Shown one piece after another: positions 24,912 to 33,746 of a stretch of 64,000 bases of DNA. The stretch is from WTFY01 sp964614915 (GTDB lineage Bacteria > Pseudomonadota > Gammaproteobacteria > UBA4575). The stretch covers positions 248,001-312,000 of the forward strand of contig CAZTNC010000011.1 of assembly GCA_964614915.1 (NCBI GenBank), in the 5' to 3' direction. The notes under the pieces were generated by a model. The model searched no databases. It worked only from the letters and a program-made list of their open reading frames with translations, and had not been told where the DNA came from. How positions within the stretch are numbered: position 1 is the stretch's first letter; each line of letters starts with the position of its first letter. The translations under genes were made by a program, and so were the position numbers.

Positions 24912-25724
24912 CTATTCCCGAATTGTACCGAACACACCTCTGAGCTGATTCCGCTCGAATTTGCCCGCTGCTCCTTCATGATCGTCGCCATAGAACGCGC
25001 CGTCGATGGAATTTGACCCGCTAGTATGCTGGAACGTGCCATTGTTCAGTTCGAGATCACTCCATTCCATATCACTGTGACCCTCTGTAAGGTTTGAGAA
25101 TTCAACATCGAGTGTAACGGAATTAAAGTCGACCTCAAGCTTGGCCTCACCGCTGACTGGTTCACCCAAACTGTTGGCATCCGTTTCATACGCGCGAACA
25201 CTACCAGACCATACTGCTGAACCGCTTGCAGGGTTTGTACCTGTAGGTGTGCCTTCAATATTAAGTGAGTAGGGAGTGATGCTGTCGCTGCCATCTTGGA
25301 TGCCGACTTTGAACAGGGTCTGGCTTCCTTTTCGGGCCCAAAATCCCCAATTGGAGAAGGAGTAGCTGGACCCTGTCTTAATGTAGTTTCCTTGCTCACT
25401 TAGTGTAAGTTCGGAATCCCCGATCAGCGACATAATGTTGCTAGGAGGTTCGGCGGAGTTGTCGCCATCACCGTCGCCATCACCGTCGCCATCACCGTCG
25501 CCATCACCGTCGCCATCACCGTCACCGTCACCGTCACCGTCACCATCACCATCACCATCGCCGTCACCATCGCCGTCACCATCGCCATCACCATCACCAT
25601 TTCCGGGTGATGTCGACGAGGGTGGCATCGCAGCCATATCGCTGCCACCGCCCCCACCACCACACCCTGTGACAAGGAACGCGAAAGAACTAAGGGCAAG
25701 CAAAAGGATTTTTCGAATAGTCAT
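24912..25724 (-). CDS. TbpB-like surface lipoprotein with a 23-fold Gly-Asp repeat
   Basis: 270-residue lipoprotein. Start ATG 25724 has GGAGG five bases upstream. Seen: signal ILLLALSSFAFLVTGC with a good lipobox (VTGC), a poly-Gly run, a Gly-Asp dipeptide repeated 23 times (25461-25598), then a beta-rich domain ending IDGAFYGDDHEGAAGKFERN and LRGVFGTIRE, which resembles the C-lobe ending of transferrin-binding-protein-B-like solute-binding lipoproteins. The Gly-Asp segment is a flexible acidic spacer, possibly calcium-binding, that would hold the barrel away from the membrane. The ligand is unknown. Slam-type exporters, used by some relatives, are not in the window. Confidence 0.75.
   Translation of the reverse strand: MTIRKILLLALSSFAFLVTGCGGGGGGSDMAAMPPSSTSPGNGDGDGDGDGDGDGDGDGDGDGDGDGDGDGDGDGDGDGDGDGDGDGDNSAEPPSNIMSLIGDSELTLSEQGNYIKTGSSYSFSNWGFWARKGSQTLFKVGIQDGSDSITPYSLNIEGTPTGTNPASGSAVWSGSVRAYETDANSLGEPVSGEAKLEVDFNSVTLDVEFSNLTEGHSDMEWSDLELNNGTFQHTSGSNSIDGAFYGDDHEGAAGKFERNQLRGVFGTIRE
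25461..25598 (-). repeat. hexanucleotide tandem repeat encoding (Gly-Asp)23
   Basis: 138 bases, 23 units of six bases, plus-strand form RTCRCC (GTCGCC, ATCACC, GTCACC, ATCGCC mixed). Synonymous variation among units keeps Gly-Asp while breaking perfect repetition. Unit gains or losses would stay in frame. Confidence 0.95.
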
Positions 25725-26283
25725 GGCAACCTCCAACCGCGTCGAGCAAGAGCAATCGATGCATTCGGGTTCTCGTTGTTTATTGATACACGTGTTTACC
25801 GAATCAACATGCATTGTGTTTACACCTCTGATCTTGCGGTCTGCAGGTACCCCAGGACAATCTGTGGTTTGTTGGGAAAGCGAGGACATCTGATATTTGT
25901 ATGAGTAGCATTCCCCGTGAATGCCACAATACTGCACAAACCTAGGATGTGATCTGGCGTGTATCTGCAGCGATGCACACAGCGAATGACTTGAGTGCAA
26001 CTTTGGGCAGAGGATGTGGTTGAAGCCTTTCAGATAGGTAGCCAGATGGCCGTTTCCTCAGCCAAGGTCTGTGAACTCGTGGGGTGTATGATTTTTGTAC
26101 ATGAGCGAGATGTATTCAGGTAAATTTGATACAGAACCAGCGTATAGGAGGCTGCAAAGGGTATGGATGCCGACATGGCCTTTTCTTGAATCGCGTAGCA
26201 TTCAACATTTGTTATATGTGGTCGGCCTTATAGCAAACCTCGGCTGTATGACAGACTGTCAGACGTTTTAGCATGGTTGGACC
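25725..26283. other. intergenic region upstream of the TbpB-like gene and the beta-hydroxylase
   Basis: About 560 bases between two divergent genes. No credible coding sequence: upstream extensions of the lipoprotein frame precede its signal peptide. A short perfect inverted repeat GCATTC/GAATGC lies near 25907-25925. Otherwise I see nothing specific; promoters for both genes are presumably here. Confidence 0.5.
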
Positions 26284-26955
26284 ATGATTGGCATGGCCGG
26301 TTTACAAGAGGCACTCGTGAAACTTTTTCAAAACGAAACTTCCCTGCAGTACTTCACTAAAATAGCCGAACACATCAATATCGGACCCCTGCTCGAGGAG
26401 TTGGATGCATCACCAGAGCTGTGGCTGGCTGATACGAGCCGCCAACGAAAGGTCCGCTGCCAGCGAAATACCCGGAATATCTTTTTGCGAGCAGCCAAGA
26501 AGCCACTGCCACCGGGTGCCAAAAATGCCAATGATGTCCACGAGATTCGCATCATGCCGGAGGCCAAGAAGTTTCCCTGCATGCAGGTATTCTGTGAGAG
26601 CGTAGCCAAGAGCCTGGGAGGTACACTCGGTCGTGCGACGCTGGTCGCCCTCATGCCTGGAAGCCAGGTTTTTCCACATGTCGACAGCGGCGCATACTAC
26701 CGGATCCGGGATCGCCTGCACCTAGTGCTGAAAAGTACCGACGGAAGCCTGCTGGGGGCCGAGGATGAGACCGTGCTCATGCACCCGGGAGAGCTCTGGG
26801 TGTTTGATAACAAGCAGCGGCATTGGGCGAAAAATCCATCAGAAGAGCTGCGCGTGCACCTGATATTCGATGTGCTTCCAGCCCAAGGACGCGGGTTTTA
26901 CACGTATTTGCCAGAAGATTCCGAACCTGAAAAGCGTTTTATCCTGCGATTTTGA
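26284..26955 (+). CDS. aspartyl/asparaginyl beta-hydroxylase domain protein
   Basis: Predicted Fe(II)/2-oxoglutarate-dependent oxygenase of the aspartyl/asparaginyl hydroxylase family (cupin-like fold). Seen: RATLVALMPGSQVFPHVDSG with the HxD iron ligands, YYRIRDRLHLVLKS, GELWVFDNKQRHWAKNPSEE with the distal histidine, and LRVHLIFDV, in the order of the family core. 223 residues. Bacterial members may hydroxylate free or peptide-bound Asp/Asn, or modify natural products; the substrate is unknown. ATG at 26284 (an ATG three codons later is possible). No close co-directional partner. Confidence 0.85.
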   Translation: MIGMAGLQEALVKLFQNETSLQYFTKIAEHINIGPLLEELDASPELWLADTSRQRKVRCQRNTRNIFLRAAKKPLPPGAKNANDVHEIRIMPEAKKFPCMQVFCESVAKSLGGTLGRATLVALMPGSQVFPHVDSGAYYRIRDRLHLVLKSTDGSLLGAEDETVLMHPGELWVFDNKQRHWAKNPSEELRVHLIFDVLPAQGRGFYTYLPEDSEPEKRFILRF

Positions 26956-27035
26956 GGCTGTCGGCGAGATACCGATCAAAGGGATGTCATCCTGCCATCA
27001 TGTACTGCGCGGCACATGGCATCGTGCTCTGTGAT

Positions 27036-28655
27036 TCATGGTCGTCTGGCAGGCCTGAGAAACGATATGGTACTGCGCAAGACTTCGCCTATGCCTCCGG
27101 CTTCGTGTTGAGGCAGGTTGAATTCCATGGGCTGCAAAATCTTGATGGAGGCCAGCAGGGCATGGGCGGCGGAGTCCACACGGATCGCGTTGTCGTACAC
27201 TTCCGTGCGCAGCGCACCCAGGACCCGGCTCTTTTTGGAGATGTAATAAGTATCGTGCTGACCGTGGAATTGCAACTGTCGCAGAGAGCGAAGTCCGCGA
27301 TGCAATGCCTGCTCATAGGCGCTAAGGCGAACATCATCCCCTAGGGCTCGTGCCAGTGCTGCCGCATCGGCCAGTCCTTCCATGTACGCTCCGGTGGAAG
27401 CCGCATGTGGCGGCCCAAAATCCGGACGACTCGGATTGTAGAATCGACCCGACAGGTCCGCCGTAGAAATATCCCACTGCTGCATGGGCAGTAGCCAGTC
27501 GCTGATGTCAAGTGCGAACCTTGCAAATTCCCGCTGGCCCGTGTGGGCAAACAGGGAAGCACATGCTTGCGTGTGCCAGGGCACGAACGCAGGGTTGCGT
27601 TTCTTTCGGTGTATTTTGCGGCAGCACTCGGATACCGTTGCGCACCGTTCGATCGAAGGAGCGAAGCTCATGCCGCGGCGCAGTGCCTCAGCCCAGAACA
27701 GCAATGCCTCGCCGGAATAGAAGTTCCAGTTGTCGCCGTCACGTTCTGCTGGAAAAAAGAATGTGCGAAACCCGAGACGGTCATCAGCAAGGGATTCTAT
27801 GCCAGCAGCGAGCATGGCCAGTTCTCGGGAAAACTCCTTTTGGTTCGGGCATTCCAGTATCGCTAGTCCGGCGAGCGCAGCCGCGCCAAGCTTAGCCCCT
27901 GCCTCCTCAACGATAGCACCGCGCCCATCGCCAAGATCCTTGAAATAGCGGCCCAGGTTAAAACGCAGGTTGCGCTGCGCAGCATTACTCATCGCTTGGT
28001 CTTTTTGTAGTGCCCCGAAGCGTGCCAAAGACAGGGTGCCCAGAAATCGGCGAATGGCATTGTCTGCGGGTGAATTCTTGCCTTGGCTTGGCCAGTATTT
28101 GTAAGGCAATGAGCCATCAGACAACATGTTCTGCATCAGCCACCTGCCAATGCCACTGGCCAGTGTCCGTGCACATCCATGCATGCCCTCTGGCACCAAT
28201 TCGACTAGGATCGAACCCCGAAACAGGGAGATCGGTTTTCCTTTCTTTGGATCCGGGAGTAGAAACTGCCTGGCGGTGAAAGAGCGTAGCTCACCATTAA
28301 CGGAAAACTCGTCGAAGCTAATTCCACGGCGTTCGAGAAAGCTTTCTAGAGCACGCTCGAAGCTGAAGTTGGAGGCAATCATTCGCGTCGGTGCGTAGCG
28401 AACGACCTTTCCACGGTAGCTGGCTTCCAAGCCAATGACACCGCGTTGGCGGTTGCTGAACACACGTGAGAATTGTGTCGTGTTCACCGGGATAAACTCG
28501 TCTACGATGCTCACTTCCACCGTATCCCCGGGGCGGGCATTGACATGCCTTCGCAGATCCTCCAAAGCTATATCATGTAACCAGCCGTTGCCGCGCGCTA
28601 CACCATTGCGGCGAACGCAGAACCAAGTCAAGGTGTTTGAGACAGATCTATCCAT
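27036..28655 (-). CDS. protein of unknown function with alpha/alpha-toroid-like C-terminal domain
   Basis: 539 residues that I do not recognise by family name. The N-terminal third (WLHDIALEDLRRHVNARPGD, RGVIGLEASYRGKVVRYAPT, SFERALESFLERRGI) looks like a separate mixed alpha/beta domain. The rest is helical with motifs spaced as in six-hairpin (alpha/alpha) barrels: DGSLPYKYWPSQG, GFRTFFFPAERDGDNWNFYSG, ASTGAYMEGLADAAALARAL, FHGQHDTYYISKK and EVYDNAIRVDSAAHAL. Such toroids occur in glycosidases, epimerases and lyases, but no catalytic signature is clear. No signal peptide. Start: the frame opens at TTG 28697; ATG 28655 is the first good start. It stands between the beta-hydroxylase and DUF1272 genes. 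Confidence 0.65.
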   Translation of the reverse strand: MDRSVSNTLTWFCVRRNGVARGNGWLHDIALEDLRRHVNARPGDTVEVSIVDEFIPVNTTQFSRVFSNRQRGVIGLEASYRGKVVRYAPTRMIASNFSFERALESFLERRGISFDEFSVNGELRSFTARQFLLPDPKKGKPISLFRGSILVELVPEGMHGCARTLASGIGRWLMQNMLSDGSLPYKYWPSQGKNSPADNAIRRFLGTLSLARFGALQKDQAMSNAAQRNLRFNLGRYFKDLGDGRGAIVEEAGAKLGAAALAGLAILECPNQKEFSRELAMLAAGIESLADDRLGFRTFFFPAERDGDNWNFYSGEALLFWAEALRRGMSFAPSIERCATVSECCRKIHRKKRNPAFVPWHTQACASLFAHTGQREFARFALDISDWLLPMQQWDISTADLSGRFYNPSRPDFGPPHAASTGAYMEGLADAAALARALGDDVRLSAYEQALHRGLRSLRQLQFHGQHDTYYISKKSRVLGALRTEVYDNAIRVDSAAHALLASIKILQPMEFNLPQHEAGGIGEVLRSTISFLRPARRP

Positions 28656-28774
28656 CCACTCAGTCTGTCGGTCCGACTGTGGACCCGAGTGAGTCAATCA
28701 CCGACATGCACGTAGACTTTCATTTTTTCCAGAACCGCAGGAAGGCGTCGCCAGGTGCCGGCCATCCTTCCTAA

Positions 28775-29083
28775 CTAGCGGGCCTCTGGGGGGACATCCT
28801 TGATCCTGTCGGTGAAGTCTCGTATCTCCCCCGCTGTGTACTTGGAATGCACACGATGGGTGGATGCAGGCTGATACGCAAGACTGACACCGCTTCTTCG
28901 TGCCATGCTGGGACGGATCGGGCGGGGCACGAGTCCACCGCCACAGTTGGGGCATACATTGTGGAGCACATGGTCTGCACAGTGCTTGCAGTACGTGCAC
29001 TCATAGGAGCAGATGCGGGCTTCGGTGGAGGCGGGTGGCAGGTCCTTGTCGCACACTTCACAGTTCGGTCTAAGTTCTAGCAT
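28775..29083 (-). CDS. DUF1272 domain-containing zinc-ribbon-like protein
   Basis: 102 residues. Seen: LELRPNCEVCDKDLPPAS, EARICSYECTYCKHCADHVL and NVCPNCGGGLVPRPIRP, with CxxC pairs that probably bind two zinc ions, typical of DUF1272. A C-terminal extension (YTAGEIRDFTDRIKDVPPE) goes beyond the usual family length and is shared with the pseudogene at 23618-23985. ATG 29083 has GGAG nine bases upstream. Function is unknown for the whole family. Divergent from the GST gene. Confidence 0.88.
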   Translation of the reverse strand: MLELRPNCEVCDKDLPPASTEARICSYECTYCKHCADHVLHNVCPNCGGGLVPRPIRPSMARRSGVSLAYQPASTHRVHSKYTAGEIRDFTDRIKDVPPEAR

Positions 29084-29273
29084 GAAGGACGGCTCCTTGT
29101 GATTTTTTCGATGATGTGACACCACTATAGACAATTTCCAGGCGGTATTCCCGATCCTTCGGACGGACTGGAAATCAAGGTTTTAAAAAAAGATCAATTA
29201 TGCCGTGATTGATCGGTCCGAAACGGGTACACTCCGTGCCCGATTGAAATTCTGCCGCAGGTTGAATCCCCTT

Positions 29274-29948
29274 ATGAAACTGATTATCGGTAACTACAAT
29301 TACTCAACTTGGTCGATGTGTGCCTGGCTTTTCGTGCACCGGCATGAGCTTCCGGTAGAGGTGAAGTGCTACGACCTGAATAGCGACAAGTTTAACCAGG
29401 TGCTCTCGAAACGATTTTCCGGCGACAAGGTGCCAGTTCTGATAGACGGAGACACCGAGGTGTGGGATTCGCTGGCCATCCTGGAATACCTGGGGGAGCG
29501 CTTTCCTGAGTCACACGCCTGGCCCAAGGACCGCAAAGCGCGTGCGGTGGCACGTTCCGTGTGCGCTGAATTTCATTCCAGCTTCGAGGCCCTGCGCTCC
29601 GAAGCCCCCATGAACCTGCGCAAGCGATTCCCCGGCTACACCCTCAGTGAGGCCGCACTTGCGGACCTGCGCCGGATTCAGGATCTGTGGCGCTATTGCC
29701 GGGAGAACTTCGGCCAAGGCGGGCCCTGGCTGTTCGGAAAACCCACGGTCGCGGATACCCTGTCAGCCCCGGCGATCATGCGCTTTAGAAGTGTCGAGGT
29801 AGAGCTTGATGATAATGCCCTCGACTATTGCCGTACCATGGACAAGTGTCCCTCCATTCGCGAGTGGATCAACCTGGCCCTGAAAGAAACCCACCGTGTC
29901 GACGAGGATGAACTGGACTGGCCATCTGAGGCGGTGACGGCAATCTAG
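29274..29948 (+). CDS. glutathione S-transferase family protein
   Basis: Cytosolic GST: thioredoxin-like N-domain then helical C-domain. Seen: MKLIIGNYNYSTWSMCAWLF with a YSxWS glutathione-site motif, GDKVPVLIDGDTEVWDSLAI (Pro in the cis-loop, then the SLAI glutathione gamma-glutamyl contact), LEYLGERFPE, and a C-domain with GGPWLFGKPTVADTLSAPAI, where the N-capping Asp is present. 224 residues from ATG 29274; the longer frame from 29205 has no family support. Substrate class not assignable. Stands alone upstream of trxA. Confidence 0.9.
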   Translation: MKLIIGNYNYSTWSMCAWLFVHRHELPVEVKCYDLNSDKFNQVLSKRFSGDKVPVLIDGDTEVWDSLAILEYLGERFPESHAWPKDRKARAVARSVCAEFHSSFEALRSEAPMNLRKRFPGYTLSEAALADLRRIQDLWRYCRENFGQGGPWLFGKPTVADTLSAPAIMRFRSVEVELDDNALDYCRTMDKCPSIREWINLALKETHRVDEDELDWPSEAVTAI

Positions 29949-30141
29949 CGGACGCTCGGCTGTCCTCACACCGCTTGCCAACCCCGTTGTTGTGGCGGAT
30001 TGAGGGTCCGGGCTTGTAATCCTCTCAGGAATGCATAAAATTAGGGGTGCAGGCAGTGTCTGCAGGATCCCGAGTGCGCCGTCTCGAGCGCATGCTTTCA
30101 CGAACACCACTTTATTATTTCGGATAGGGAGAAACAGTCGA

Positions 30142-30468
30142 GTGAGTGAAGTGATCAGTCACATAACGGACAGTACCTTTGAACAGGAAGTGCTGCAGTC
30201 CGAACAGCCAGTGCTGGTGGACTACTGGGCGCAGTGGTGCGGCCCGTGCAAGATGGTGGCTCCGATCCTCGACGAAATCGCCGTGGAATACCAGGGCAAG
30301 CTGAAAGTCGCCAAGCTCAACGTGGACGATAACCCGGATACGCCCCCGAAGTACGGGGTGCGCGGAATTCCGACACTGATGATTTTCAAAAACGGCAATG
30401 CTGAGGCGACCAAGGTCGGCGCACTGTCTAAATCACAGTTAACTGCATTCATTGACCAGAGTCTCTAG
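30142..30468 (+). CDS. trxA: thioredoxin 1
   Basis: General disulfide reductase of the cytoplasm. Seen: VDYWAQWCGPCKMVAPIL with Cys33 and Cys36, NVDDNPDTPPKYGVRGIPTL with the cis-proline, and KVGALSKSQLTAFIDQSL, nearly the E. coli pattern. GTG start at 30142 with AGGGAG upstream gives 108 residues; the frame extends to 30031 without support. Followed after 215 bases by rho, the standard trxA-rho order in gammaproteobacteria. Confidence 0.97.
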   Translation: MSEVISHITDSTFEQEVLQSEQPVLVDYWAQWCGPCKMVAPILDEIAVEYQGKLKVAKLNVDDNPDTPPKYGVRGIPTLMIFKNGNAEATKVGALSKSQLTAFIDQSL

Positions 30469-30683
30469 AGAAAAACAATATCCACGGTCTCTGGCAACCG
30501 CTATTAGATTTCACAAACTTTAATACACAGTACACGACGATACAGGCCAGTCACATCCAAACTCCCTGAATGCAGCTGACGCTGTATCCCGGTGTAAACG
30601 ACATTTTTCTGCATGGTCCAGTGGGCATTGCCCGACCATGCACAACTCACTGCAAACTTTGAACACGACGAGTGTGAACGACT

Positions 30684-31940
30684 ATGAACCTGACTGAATT
30701 AAAAAAGAAACCTGCCGCCGATCTGGTGGATACGGCTGCAGAGATGGGTGTTGAAAACCTGGCGCGCTCACGCAAGCAGGACATCATCTTCTCCATCCTC
30801 AAGGCGCATGCGAAAAACGGCGAGGACATCTTTGGCGACGGTGTGCTTGAGATCCTGCAGGATGGCTTCGGTTTTCTGCGCTCGGCTGAGGGCTCCTACC
30901 TTGCGGGCCTGGACGACATCTATGTGTCTCCCAGCCAAATCCGGCGCTTTGGGCTTCGCACCGGCGACACGGTGTCCGGCAAGATTCGCCCACCAAAGGA
31001 CAGCGAGCGCTACTTCGCCATGCTGAAGGTCGACGAAATCAATTTCGACAAGCCCGAGAATGCCAAGCGCAAGGTACTGTTCGAGAATCTGACCCCGCTG
31101 CACCCGGATGAGCGTCTGAAGCTTTCCAGGGGCAACGGCTCCACCGAGGACATCACCGCGCGCATCATCGATATCTGTGCGCCCATCGGCAAGGGACAGC
31201 GCGGTCTGATTGTCTCTCCGCCCAAGGCCGGTAAGACCCTGATGCTGCAAAACATTGCCCAGAGCATCACCTCCAACCACCCGGAGACCTACCTGATTGT
31301 GTTGCTGATCGACGAGCGACCTGAGGAAGTCACCGAGATGGAGCGTATGGTGCAGGGTGAGGTGGTTTCCAGTACGTTTGATGAGCCTGCCAGCCGCCAC
31401 GTACAGGTTGCAGAAATGGTGATCGAGAAGGCCAAGCGCCTGGTTGAGCACAAGATGGATGTGGTGATCCTGCTGGATTCCATTACGCGCTTGGCGCGTG
31501 CCTACAACACGGTGGCACCTGCCTCCGGCAAGGTGCTCACCGGTGGCGTGGACGCCAATGCCTTGCAGCGCCCAAAACGCTTTTTCGGGGCAGCGCGCAA
31601 CATTGAGGAAGGCGGCAGCCTGACCATCGTTGCCACTGCGTTGGTGGAGACTGGCTCGAAGATGGACGAGGTCATCTACGAGGAGTTCAAGGGTACCGGC
31701 AACATGGAAATCCACATGGACCGGCGCATAGCTGAAAAGCGCGTATTCCCGGCTATCAACATCAACCGTTCCGGCACTCGCCGCGAGGAACTGATCACCG
31801 ACAAGGAGGAACTGCAAAAAATCTGGGTACTGCGCAAGTTCCTGCACCCGATGGACGAGATCGAGGCCATGGACTTCATGCTTGGGCGCATGCAGTCGAC
31901 CAAGACCAACGAAGATTTCTTCAATGCAATGAAACGCTAG
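30684..31940 (+). CDS. rho: transcription termination factor Rho
   Basis: Hexameric RNA helicase for factor-dependent termination. Seen: N-terminal MNLTELKKKPAADLVDTAAE, the cold-shock-like RNA site (GVLEILQDGFGFLRSAEGSY, DDIYVSPSQIRRFGLRTGD), Walker A APIGKGQRGLIVSPPKAGKT, Walker B VDVVILLDSITRLARAYN, Q-loop TGGVDANALQRPKRFFGAAR, and EGGSLTIVATALVETGSKMD. 418 residues, as in E. coli (419). The 215-base gap after trxA is a probable leader where Rho may act on its own transcript; I see no intrinsic terminator there. Confidence 0.98.
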   Translation: MNLTELKKKPAADLVDTAAEMGVENLARSRKQDIIFSILKAHAKNGEDIFGDGVLEILQDGFGFLRSAEGSYLAGLDDIYVSPSQIRRFGLRTGDTVSGKIRPPKDSERYFAMLKVDEINFDKPENAKRKVLFENLTPLHPDERLKLSRGNGSTEDITARIIDICAPIGKGQRGLIVSPPKAGKTLMLQNIAQSITSNHPETYLIVLLIDERPEEVTEMERMVQGEVVSSTFDEPASRHVQVAEMVIEKAKRLVEHKMDVVILLDSITRLARAYNTVAPASGKVLTGGVDANALQRPKRFFGAARNIEEGGSLTIVATALVETGSKMDEVIYEEFKGTGNMEIHMDRRIAEKRVFPAININRSGTRREELITDKEELQKIWVLRKFLHPMDEIEAMDFMLGRMQSTKTNEDFFNAMKR

Positions 31941-31946
31941 GCTGGC

Positions 31947-32366
31947 TCAGTGCTGTGAGCGAAGCTTGTCGAGCGGCACGAACTTCATCTGCAATTCTTT
32001 CTGATAATCGCGATCGAAGATCAGTTCGATCGACACGACCCCGTCTTTTTCACTGGCCTTCACCTGCTTGAGTTCGGGCAGCACCTTGGCCAGGTAGGCA
32101 CAGCTTGCCGCAGCGATCCCCTCCTCGTCCTCAAGCAGTGCCGACACTAGGTGTCCCGCCATGAATTCCACACGTTCCTGCTCGCTTGGTGAGGTGATGA
32201 ACTCGCCGTTCAGGAAGATGCCGGCATCAAGCTTCTCATCGAGCATCATGAGCGAGGCACGCTGCTTAGGGCTCAGCGCCCGGGCGCGGTCGTACTCAAG
32301 CATGGGCGTGCCATTGACCTGTACCACCAGCAGTTCCTTGGGCTTGTCTGCATGTTCGCTTGTCAT
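31947..32366 (-). CDS. conserved hypothetical protein
   Basis: 139 residues from ATG 32366 (the frame reaches 32471 but without support). Seen: LLVVQVNGTPMLEYDRARAL, SPKQRASLMMLDEKLDAGIF, LNGEFITSPSEQERVEFMAG and a predicted alpha/beta C-terminus (KDGVVSIELIFDRDYQKELQ). No catalytic motif, signal peptide or membrane segment. I do not recognise the family. It converges with rho, six bases away, and follows the patatin gene by about 100 bases on the same strand. Confidence 0.7.
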   Translation of the reverse strand: MTSEHADKPKELLVVQVNGTPMLEYDRARALSPKQRASLMMLDEKLDAGIFLNGEFITSPSEQERVEFMAGHLVSALLEDEEGIAAASCAYLAKVLPELKQVKASEKDGVVSIELIFDRDYQKELQMKFVPLDKLRSQH

Positions 32367-32467
32367 GGTGCTGCGTACTGAGTCCTTCGTGATTGCCTGT
32401 CTCCGGCGAGGGTCTTGAAGCTTAGCGCAGCTGTGCCCCGGTGCAAGTCCCGCACCCCACGCAGGGG

Positions 32468-33613
32468 TCATGTGCGCAAGAAGTCTTCGATTTCATCGAC
32501 GTGGTACTTCGCATCGCGCTCACCGAGCTCGATCAGGTAGCGCAGGTAGTCGGGCTGAAACATCAACAGCGACAATGAGTCCGGGCTTTTCGTGTCCTTG
32601 GTGCCAAAGCCGCGCGTGAAATACCTGAAGGGTTGCGGCAGGTTGATCTCGTAGTGACCGGCCAGCTTGCCGATGTCCTCGCTTGGGCGAAGCACCAGCA
32701 CGCGGACCTTTTTGTATTGCGCACGCGAGGCTTCGCTGAGCTGCTCGTAGACGTTGTTGATGCGGCTCATGTTGGCCGCATCGTAATCGAGCAGGTCGAG
32801 GAACATTGAGTCCAGCAGGATACCGATGATCTGCGCGACCGGTACATAGCCCTGGATCATGGATTCCTCGGGGCCGAGGTGTGCGTCCTGGAAGCGGGTG
32901 GAGATGGCGAGGATGCGCTCGGCGCCAAGGTGCATGGCCGGGGACAGCGGGGCGATTGAGCGGATGCCACCGTCACCGTGCCAGCCGTCGTTGATCTGGA
33001 TAGCAGGAAAGATCAGCGGCAGGGCCGTCGAGGCCATCACGTGCTCGATGGTGATGTGTGCATTTTCGCTGCGCCGTCGCGGTCGCCGCCAGTGCTCGCC
33101 GACGTGTCCCTGGACCCAGGTGACGGACACCCCGGTGCCGTAGTTCGTGGCGGTGATGCCAAGCACGCGCAGCCGGCCACGCTCGATGTTCTCCTGGATG
33201 CCGGCAATGGGCTCGCCCGCAGGAGTGCCCAGGTTTCTTTCCAGGAGTCGGCGAAGCGGGTCGTTGTCCAGCAGGCTTCGCCTGCCCCCGCCGATGCGCC
33301 GACCGCCGAGTACCAGGCTCGATCCCCAGCGCAGGAAGTTGGCCAGAAAATACCGGCTGTCGGTGCGAAAGACCTTGTCCGCGTTCAGGTTCGTCCAGAT
33401 GCCGGCCAGATGCTCGACCGCATCGGTAAAGCTGCCCGGATGCGAGGCCAGGTGCACGGCATTCAGGGCCCCGGCTGAGACCCCGGTGAGGATAGGCGGG
33501 TGAAAATCCTCGAAATGCTTGCAGACGTAGCGCAACACGCCGACCTGGTAAGCGGCGCGAGCTCCGCCGCCGGTCATTGCAAGGCCTAGCCCCGAACGGG
33601 TTACATCTGACAT
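32468..33613 (-). CDS. patatin-like phospholipase
   Basis: Ser-Asp dyad lipid acyl hydrolase. Seen: oxyanion-hole loop MTGGGARAAYQVGVLRY, nucleophile elbow GVSAGALNAVHL (GxSxG), and the catalytic-aspartate motif WHGDGGIRSIAPLSPAMHLG. 381 residues with a C-terminal region beyond the patatin core (YEINLPQPFRYFTRGFGTKD). Bacterial members may hydrolyse membrane phospholipids; the substrate is unknown. Divergent from aceE, with about 130 bases between them. Confidence 0.92.
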   Translation of the reverse strand: MSDVTRSGLGLAMTGGGARAAYQVGVLRYVCKHFEDFHPPILTGVSAGALNAVHLASHPGSFTDAVEHLAGIWTNLNADKVFRTDSRYFLANFLRWGSSLVLGGRRIGGGRRSLLDNDPLRRLLERNLGTPAGEPIAGIQENIERGRLRVLGITATNYGTGVSVTWVQGHVGEHWRRPRRRSENAHITIEHVMASTALPLIFPAIQINDGWHGDGGIRSIAPLSPAMHLGAERILAISTRFQDAHLGPEESMIQGYVPVAQIIGILLDSMFLDLLDYDAANMSRINNVYEQLSEASRAQYKKVRVLVLRPSEDIGKLAGHYEINLPQPFRYFTRGFGTKDTKSPDSLSLLMFQPDYLRYLIELGERDAKYHVDEIEDFLRT

Positions 33614-33746
33614 GTCAAATCCAGGTCTGTGTGAGCCGGTGAGGTCAGCGTGCGCACCTTCGGGCGATTGCGGACTAAAGTACGCATGACCCGCGTATCC
33701 GGTCTACAATTACACTAGCGTTGAATCTCAAGTATACCGTATCGCC

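Noticed and set aside
25461..25598. Tandem repeat considered as a CRISPR-like array
   Set aside because: Six-base units with no spacers, lying inside a coding frame.
25435..25893. Plus-strand frame encoding a long Ser-Pro repeat
   Set aside because: Reverse-strand reading of the Gly-Asp repeat of the lipoprotein, which has a lipobox and a strong ribosome site.
30768..31847. 359-residue minus-strand frame
   Set aside because: Antisense to rho; no recognisable features.
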